Part shown: one piece after another, positions 59,176 to 64,000 of the stretch
Position numbering within the stretch: the stretch's first letter is position 1
Layout: every line of letters starts with the position of its first letter
From: G051903925 sp051903925
GTDB lineage: Bacteria; Pseudomonadota; Alphaproteobacteria; Zavarziniales; Zavarziniaceae
Direction of reading: 5' to 3'
NCBI RefSeq assembly: GCF_051903925.1
Contig: NZ_CP173678.1
Span: 248,001 to 312,000 of the forward strand
DNA: 64,000 bases
The notes under the pieces: generated by a model
What the model saw: only the letters and a program-made list of their open reading frames with translations
Databases searched by the model: none
What the model was told of the DNA's origin: nothing
Position numbers and translations under genes: made by a program

Positions 59176-59586
59176 CTAGCGCGTGCCGCCGCCCAGCGCC
59201 ATGCGGATCATGGCCATGTTCTTGCGATAGAGGCCGCTGACGGTGTCGTGCTCCATCTGCGTCTCGCTCAGCTTCATCATCTCGCTCTCGAGCTGGACAC
59301 CGGTACCGGTCGGCGTGATCTCGTAGCCCTTTTCCGTGACCTTGCCGTTGGCCGCCCCCGCACTGCCGAGCAGCGCCTTGGCCGGGCCCGCGGCGGTCCC
59401 GGCCAGGGGCAGCTTCGAGCCCTGGCCCCGCAGCAATGCGGCAAAGCCCGGCTCCTTCAGATCCTTGGCCAGGTAGCCCGGCGTGTTCACGTTCGCCACG
59501 TTCTGGGCGACCACGCGCTGCCGCACGCTCAGCCACTCCATGCGGCGGGCGAGCAGATCCATCAGGGGGACGCTGGGCTGGCTCAT
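59176..59586 (-). CDS. flgB: Flagellar basal-body rod protein FlgB
   Basis: 136 aa. N-terminal RQRVVAQNVANVNTPGYLAKDL is the rod-protein motif, the C-terminal SGLYRKNMAMIRMALGG the closing helix. First gene of the cluster; no other flagellar gene is in the window. Confidence 0.95.
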   Translation of the reverse strand: MSQPSVPLMDLLARRMEWLSVRQRVVAQNVANVNTPGYLAKDLKEPGFAALLRGQGSKLPLAGTAAGPAKALLGSAGAANGKVTEKGYEITPTGTGVQLESEMMKLSETQMEHDTVSGLYRKNMAMIRMALGGGTR

Positions 59587-59650
59587 GACATGGCAGAGTG
59601 CTCCCGCGGCCTTAACAGGTGGTTAAGAACGCGGGAGCGTGCCCACATGC

Positions 59651-60682
59651 TCAGGCCAGTTCGGGGTTCAGCAGCACCTTGCACTGGTGGGTGCGCTGGC
59701 GCAGCGCCTCGAAGGCCGCGGGGAAGGCGCCGAAGCCGACCGTGTCGGTCACCATCGCCTCCGCCGGGATCGATCGGCGGGACAGCAGGTCGACCGAGCT
59801 GTGGAAGTCGTCCTGCGCATAGGCCAGGGCGAACTGCAGGCGCAGCTCCTTGTTCACCGCCAGATTGGGCGTGAAGGTGTCCGGCTTCATGCATACCCCA
59901 AGGACGACGATCTGGCCCCGCGCCGGCGCCAGCTTGATGCAGGAATCGATCGTGCCGGGCGCGCCCACGCATTCGAAGATCGCATCCGGAGGCCCGCCCG
60001 CCGCTGCCTTGAAGGCGCCGCGCACGTCGGCGTCGCCGGCGATGAAGGCCGTCGCCCCCAGCGTCGCGGCCAGCGCCTCGCGCTGGTTGCTGCGCGCCCA
60101 GACGACGACATGGCGCGCGCCCAGCGCCCGGGCCCACAGCGCGGTGGCCAGTCCCACCGGCCCCGCCCCCATGACCAGCACGCTGGCGCCTGGCTTCAGC
60201 TGCGCCAGGCGCACGCCGTGCAGGCCGACGGCCAGCGGCTCGACCAGGGCGCCTTGCGCATAGTCGACGTTTTCCGGCAGGCGCACGGATTCCTGCGCGC
60301 CGACGCGGATGTACTCCGCATAGCCGCCATGGACCTTGCCAAAGCCGTGCCCGGCACCCTTGCGGCACCAGATGCTCTCGCCCCGGGCGCAGAGCTCGCA
60401 ACTGCCGCAGCCGATGAAGGGGACGGCGGCGACGCGGTCGCCCGTTTTCCAGGTGTCGCGCACGGCGCTGCCGACGGCCACCACCTCGCCCGAGAATTCG
60501 TGTCCCATGACGGTGCCGCAGCGGACCAGACCCTGCGAGCCCGGCTCGCTGGCATGCAAATCCGAGCCGCAGATGCCGCAGCGCTTGACCTTGAGCACCA
60601 GGTCGGTGGGGCCGGGCGTCGGATCGTCGACCGTCTCGATCGCCAGCGGCTGGCCTGCGGCCTTGAACACGGCGGCCTTCAT
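59651..60682 (-). CDS. Zinc-binding alcohol/polyol dehydrogenase (L-idonate 5-dehydrogenase-like)
   Basis: 343 aa MDR. Catalytic zinc site CGICGSDLH (Cys38), GHEFSGEV; structural zinc CGSCELCARGESIWC; Rossmann GAGPVGL. Similar to threonine/L-idonate/sorbitol dehydrogenases. NAD(P)-dependent oxidation of a secondary alcohol or polyol. ATG at 60682 with GGGAG six bases upstream; the longer frame is unlikely. Confidence 0.88.
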   Translation of the reverse strand: MKAAVFKAAGQPLAIETVDDPTPGPTDLVLKVKRCGICGSDLHASEPGSQGLVRCGTVMGHEFSGEVVAVGSAVRDTWKTGDRVAAVPFIGCGSCELCARGESIWCRKGAGHGFGKVHGGYAEYIRVGAQESVRLPENVDYAQGALVEPLAVGLHGVRLAQLKPGASVLVMGAGPVGLATALWARALGARHVVVWARSNQREALAATLGATAFIAGDADVRGAFKAAAGGPPDAIFECVGAPGTIDSCIKLAPARGQIVVLGVCMKPDTFTPNLAVNKELRLQFALAYAQDDFHSSVDLLSRRSIPAEAMVTDTVGFGAFPAAFEALRQRTHQCKVLLNPELA

Positions 60683-60873
60683 GCGCGTCTCCCTTGTCTT
60701 GCGTTCTTGTGGGTCGGAGGGTTGCGGCACCGCCGCCCCAGGTCAAGCGGGCGCGGGGACGACGCGGCACGGCCTGCGACATTGTTGTTGCGACGCCTTT
60801 GCATGAAAGCACTGGCGCGGCGCCCGCGCGGTGCTCTAGGATCGCGAAAGCATCTGCTACTCAGTCGCAACGC

Positions 60874-61071
60874 ATGTACACCTGCATCTGCAATGCACTG
60901 CGTGAACGGCAGGTCGAGGCGGCGATCTCATCCGGGGCCCAATCGTCCGGAGAGGTGTTCCGCGCGCTCGACTGCCGGCCACAATGTGGTCGCTGTGTCC
61001 CCGAGGTTTGCGCTAAGCTCCGGGCGCGCCGCAATGCGTGCGGCCGTATGCTTGGAGTGGCGGCGGAATGA
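60874..61071 (+). CDS. bfd: Bacterioferritin-associated ferredoxin (Bfd)
   Basis: 65 aa [2Fe-2S] protein. Cysteines at 4, 6, 38 and 41 occupy the same positions as the E. coli Bfd ligands. It donates electrons to bacterioferritin haem so that stored iron can be released. Overlaps bfr (ATGA), so expression is probably coupled and iron-regulated. Confidence 0.92.
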   Translation: MYTCICNALRERQVEAAISSGAQSSGEVFRALDCRPQCGRCVPEVCAKLRARRNACGRMLGVAAE

Positions 61072-61544
61072 AGGGCGATCGAACGATCATCCAGCACCTG
61101 AACAAGGTGCTGACCAACGAACTGACGGCGATCAACCAGTACTTCCTCCACGCACGGATGTACCAGCACTGGGGCTATGAGCGCCTGGGCCGGAAGGTCT
61201 ACCAGGAATCGGTCGAGGAGATGCGGCATGCCGACATCCTCATCAAGCGTGTCCTGTTCCTGGACGGCCTGCCCAACCTGCAGGACCTGCACCGCCTGAT
61301 GGTGGGCGAGAACGTGCCGGAGAGCCTGGGCGCCGACCTGGAGGTCGAGCGCCGCGGCCGGGTCACCCTGGTGGAGGCCATCGCCGCCTGCGAAGCCGCC
61401 CAGGACTATGTCAGCCGCGACCTGATCACGCCGATCCTGGTCGACACGGAAGAGCATATCGACTGGCTGGAAACGCAGCTGGGCCTGATCGAGGCGATCG
61501 GCCTGCAGAACTACCTTCAGTCCCAGGCCGAGCCGGCCAGCTGA
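61068..61544 (+). CDS. bfr: Bacterioferritin
   Basis: 158 aa four-helix bundle. Ferroxidase ligands Glu18, Glu51 and His54 are at the canonical positions, and Met52 is the axial haem ligand. Assembles as a 24-mer haem-containing iron store. ATG at 61068 overlaps the bfd stop. Confidence 0.95.
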   Translation: MKGDRTIIQHLNKVLTNELTAINQYFLHARMYQHWGYERLGRKVYQESVEEMRHADILIKRVLFLDGLPNLQDLHRLMVGENVPESLGADLEVERRGRVTLVEAIAACEAAQDYVSRDLITPILVDTEEHIDWLETQLGLIEAIGLQNYLQSQAEPAS

Positions 61545-61558
61545 ACCGGCGCGCTGCC

Positions 61559-61584
61559 CGGGGGCCGGTGGGCAGGCCCCCGGT
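61559..61584. terminator. GC hairpin between bfr and a convergent gene
   Basis: A 9-bp perfect stem CCGGGGGCC/GGCCCCCGG with an eight-base loop, 14 bases after bfr. No T-tract. Shared by both convergent genes. Confidence 0.55.
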
Positions 61585-61604
61585 CGCACGCCGTCGCTTG
61601 CCGC

Positions 61605-62429
61605 TCAGCCGCCCTGGAGGGCAAAACGCGGCGGACGCTTCTCGGCGAAGGCGCGCAGCGCCTCGTCAAAGTCGGCGGTCTGGGTGCAGGCCATCTGGGT
61701 GTGCTCCTCCAGCGCGATCACCGCTTCCAGGTCCAGCAGCTTCATCGCCGTGTTCAGCGTCTGCTTGGTCTTGCGCAGGCCCATGGGCGTCGTGCGGAGC
61801 ATGGCCGCGATGAGGTCGCGTGCCGCCTGCTCCAGTCCCTCGTCCGGGACCACGCGGGAGACGAGGCCGACCTGCGCCGCCCGCTCCGCCTCGATGAAAT
61901 TGCCGGTCATCATCAGTTCGGAGGCGATCGACAGGCCGACCATCCGCGGCAGGAAATAGCTGAGGCCCAGTTCGCACCCCGACATGCCGATGCGGATGAA
62001 GGCATCGTTCATCCGCGCGCTGGCGCCCGCGATGCGGATGTCGGAGGCCAGGGCGAAGGCAAAGCCGCCGCCACAGGCAGGCCCATGCACCAGCGCGATG
62101 ATCGGTTGCGGACAGGCCCGCATCGCATGGATGATGCCGGCCAGGTGTGCCTCTCGCGGGCGGGTCGGCGCCCGGGTGCCGACCGCGTCCTCGCCCTTGT
62201 TCTCCTCGATGATGTCGAGGCCGGCGCAGAAGCCGCGACCCGCCCCGCGCAGCACGACCACGCGGGTGTCGTAGTTGTGGCGCAGGCCTTCGAAATAGGC
62301 GAACAGCTCCCTGACCATCGTCGCGGTGATGGCGTTCAGCCGATCAGGCCGGTTCAGGGTGACCCAGTCGACCGCCCCCTCCCGCACCACCTGCAGCGTC
62401 TCCAGCTGCGCCAGTTCCTGATCCGTCAT
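61605..62429 (-). CDS. Enoyl-CoA hydratase/isomerase family protein
   Basis: 274 aa crotonase. FCAGLDI (oxyanion loop) and HGPACGGGFAFALASDIRIA (second oxyanion strand) are present. Substrate unclear; the glutamates of a classic hydratase are not obvious, so isomerase or thioesterase activity is possible. Monocistronic. Confidence 0.88.
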   Translation of the reverse strand: MTDQELAQLETLQVVREGAVDWVTLNRPDRLNAITATMVRELFAYFEGLRHNYDTRVVVLRGAGRGFCAGLDIIEENKGEDAVGTRAPTRPREAHLAGIIHAMRACPQPIIALVHGPACGGGFAFALASDIRIAGASARMNDAFIRIGMSGCELGLSYFLPRMVGLSIASELMMTGNFIEAERAAQVGLVSRVVPDEGLEQAARDLIAAMLRTTPMGLRKTKQTLNTAMKLLDLEAVIALEEHTQMACTQTADFDEALRAFAEKRPPRFALQGG

Positions 62430-62518
62430 GGGCGGCCTCCCGGTTCTTGTTGTCGGCGACAGATTAGAAGCCCTTCTGCAATGGGCAAGCGGGCATGCCC
62501 ATGCGACACAGGGGAGCC

Positions 62519-63715
62519 ATGATCCCGCGCCGCGTCGTCGCCGCCCTCAGCCTGTCGCAGTTCGTGTGCTGGGGCGTCTCCTACTACCTGATCGGGGTCT
62601 TCGGGGGGCCCATGGCGGAGGGCCTTGGCCTGACGTCCACGGTCGTCCATGGCGGCTTCACCCTGGCCCTGGTCGCGATGGGTGTCGTCTCGGGCCCGGT
62701 CGGGCGGCAGGTTGACCGACTGGGCGGCCGCGTCGTGATGTGCGCCGGCTCGGTCCTCACCGCGCTTGCCCTGGCGGGACTGGCCTTGGCGGACGGGATG
62801 GCCGGGCTCTATGCCGCGTGGCTGCTGCTGGGGGTTGCCATGCGGCTGACGCTGTACGATGCGGCCTTTGCCGCGCTGGTGCGGATTGGCGGTGCAGGCG
62901 CGCGCCGCGCGATCTCGCAGGTGTCGCTGCTGGGCGGCCTGGCGTCGACCGCGTTCTGGCCGCTGGGCCAGGTCCTGCTGGAGGGGCTGGGCTGGCGCGG
63001 GGCGCTGTGGGTCTTTGCCGGCCTGGCCCTGGCCACGTTGCCGCTGCACATGATGATCCCGCGCGTCCCCCCGGCACACCCAAGGCCCCCTGCCCCAGCG
63101 CTGGACCCCGCCGGGACGCCCACCGGAGCGCCGGCCCGCGCTGACATGGCGGGGGTCGCCTGGCTTTATGTCGCCGTGACCACGCTCGCGGCGTTCACCA
63201 ATGCCGGGATCTCGGCCCACACGATCGGCATCCTGGCGGGCCTGGAGATCGGCGTGGGGTCGGCGGTCGGCTATGCGGCGTTGCGTGGCGTGGGCCAGTC
63301 CGCCGCCCGGCTGGCCGAGGTCGCGGGCGGCGGCCGGGTCAATCCGCTCAGCCTGGGCGTCCTGGCCATCGGGCTGCAGCCGCTCAGCTTCGCGCTGGGC
63401 TTCCTGGTGCTGCTGTGGGGACCGGCGGGGGCGGCATTCTGCCTGGTCTATGGTGCCGGGCACGGCCTGATGACGATCGCGCGGGGAACGATGCCGCTGG
63501 TCCTGTTCGATCCCAGCCGCTATGGCGCGCAGGTCGGGCGCCTGCTGGCCCCCAGCTTCTTCGTCCAGGCGATGGGGCCGCTGGCCTATGCCCTGGTGAT
63601 CGAGGCGGGGGGCGCCGCCGCAGCGCTGGCCCTGTCGTTCGTCCTGGGCCTGCTCGCCCTGGCGGCAGCCCTGGCCCTGCGCCGCCGGGGCCGGCTCAAT
63701 GCAGGTCGAAGCTGA
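62519..63715 (+). CDS. MFS transporter
   Basis: 398 aa, 12 predicted helices in two halves joined by a proline-rich loop near residue 185. GRQVDRLGGRVVM is the loop 2-3 MFS motif. Substrate unknown; the pattern (LSQFVCWGVSYYLIGVFG) is of the oxalate/monocarboxylate-like MFS group. Start uncertain among ATGs at 62495, 62501 and 62519. Confidence 0.83.
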   Translation: MIPRRVVAALSLSQFVCWGVSYYLIGVFGGPMAEGLGLTSTVVHGGFTLALVAMGVVSGPVGRQVDRLGGRVVMCAGSVLTALALAGLALADGMAGLYAAWLLLGVAMRLTLYDAAFAALVRIGGAGARRAISQVSLLGGLASTAFWPLGQVLLEGLGWRGALWVFAGLALATLPLHMMIPRVPPAHPRPPAPALDPAGTPTGAPARADMAGVAWLYVAVTTLAAFTNAGISAHTIGILAGLEIGVGSAVGYAALRGVGQSAARLAEVAGGGRVNPLSLGVLAIGLQPLSFALGFLVLLWGPAGAAFCLVYGAGHGLMTIARGTMPLVLFDPSRYGAQVGRLLAPSFFVQAMGPLAYALVIEAGGAAAALALSFVLGLLALAAALALRRRGRLNAGRS

Positions 63716-64000
63716 TCGGCACCACCACGTCCAGCTGGCTCTGGTTCAGCTCCGGCGGAATCGCCGGCAGCGGCTCGGCACGCCGGACCAGGGCCACAGC
63801 CTCCTCGTCCAGGGACTCGTGGCCGGAGGACTGGACGAGATTGACCGAAACCACGCTGCCGTCGGCGGACATCACGATGCGCACCTGGGGCTTACCCTCC
63901 TCCCGCCGACGCTGGGCCTGCCGGGGATAGCGCTGGTGCCGCTTCAGGTGGGCGACCAGCATCCCGGCGAAATTGGGCCTGGCATTCGGCGGCACAGGCG
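63696..64000 (-). CDS. TonB C-terminal domain protein, 5' part outside window
   Basis: The last ~100 residues of an energy-transducer TonB: YPRQAQRRREEGKPQVRIVMSADGSVVSVNLVQSSGHESLDEEAV is the TonB_C fold (YP box, SSG, LD). It contacts outer-membrane receptors. The GTG at 63995 is internal; the frame continues beyond the right edge, probably into a proline-rich linker and a TM helix. Its 3' end overlaps the convergent MFS gene by 20 bases. Confidence 0.85.
   Translation of the reverse strand, partial: PVPPNARPNFAGMLVAHLKRHQRYPRQAQRRREEGKPQVRIVMSADGSVVSVNLVQSSGHESLDEEAVALVRRAEPLPAIPPELNQSQLDVVVPISFDLH

Noticed and set aside
62491..62500. GGGCATGCCC palindrome near the MFS start as an operator
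   Set aside because: A 10-bp GC palindrome is expected by chance at this GC content and contains the possible start codon.

Overview
The window is a high-GC chromosomal segment of an alphaproteobacterium, most likely of the Rhodospirillales. The evidence is an rRNA operon in the order 16S, tRNA-Ile, tRNA-Ala, 23S, 5S, tRNA-fMet, a flgB-flgC-fliE cluster, heptosyltransferase-type LPS core genes, and alphaproteobacterial families such as DUF2239. I cannot name the genus. No prophage, transposase, plasmid gene or CRISPR array is visible, and codon usage looks uniform. The most AT-rich stretches are the rRNA operon and a few intergenic regions.

Layout. 1-6.8 kb holds housekeeping genes: a nitronate monooxygenase cut by the left edge, an alpha/beta hydrolase downstream of prfC, an MscS channel, a coiled-coil periplasmic protein, tRNA-His and a metallo-beta-lactamase-fold hydrolase. 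6.9-12.6 kb is a tightly overlapping LPS core cluster (GT39-like transferase, waaF-like, waaC-like, waaG-like GT4, O-antigen ligase). 12.6-17.6 kb is a minus-strand operon of two paralogous exported FecR-like proteins, a CHASE2 adenylate/guanylate cyclase and an M81 peptidase. 17.7-27.1 kb holds catabolic and regulatory units: carotenoid oxygenase/TetR; an HpaB-type monooxygenase, PuuE-like deacetylase and M20 amidohydrolase with a divergent LysR regulator; and a TetR/DHA2-efflux pair. 27.1-36.4 kb is mixed: a beta-helix protein, an SDR-DoxX fusion with DUF2269, DUF2239, a GIY-YIG protein, a methyltransferase, a Baeyer-Villiger-type monooxygenase, a second M81 protein and two dispersed palindromic repeats. 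36.4-42.3 kb is the rRNA operon with promoter, boxA sites and terminator. 42.4-49.5 kb has a CBS protein, gamma-glutamyltransferase, an LpqC-type esterase, a lipoprotein, a mini LMW phosphatase and alaS.

49.8-57.1 kb is the most interesting region: a Csu/spore-coat-U (SCPU) chaperone-usher pilus locus (two pilins, chaperone, usher, tip adhesin). The gene at its head encodes two 24-residue repeats separated by five residues, the pattern of the MshEN c-di-GMP-binding domain, followed by one hydrophobic segment and a two-cysteine pilin-like domain. I know of no description of this arrangement, and it suggests direct c-di-GMP input into a Csu-type pilus. The usher carries an extra N-terminal AMIN-like domain, and the intergenic regions are rich in perfect inverted repeats. 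57.3-64 kb has a parvulin isomerase, flgB-flgC-fliE, a zinc alcohol dehydrogenase, bfd-bfr, an enoyl-CoA hydratase, an MFS transporter and a TonB C-terminus cut by the right edge.

The three gaps over 300 bases are 41949-42449 (rRNA leader and promoter), 49529-49854 (hairpin array) and 55892-56426 (leader with a 50-bp dyad). Each has its own entry.
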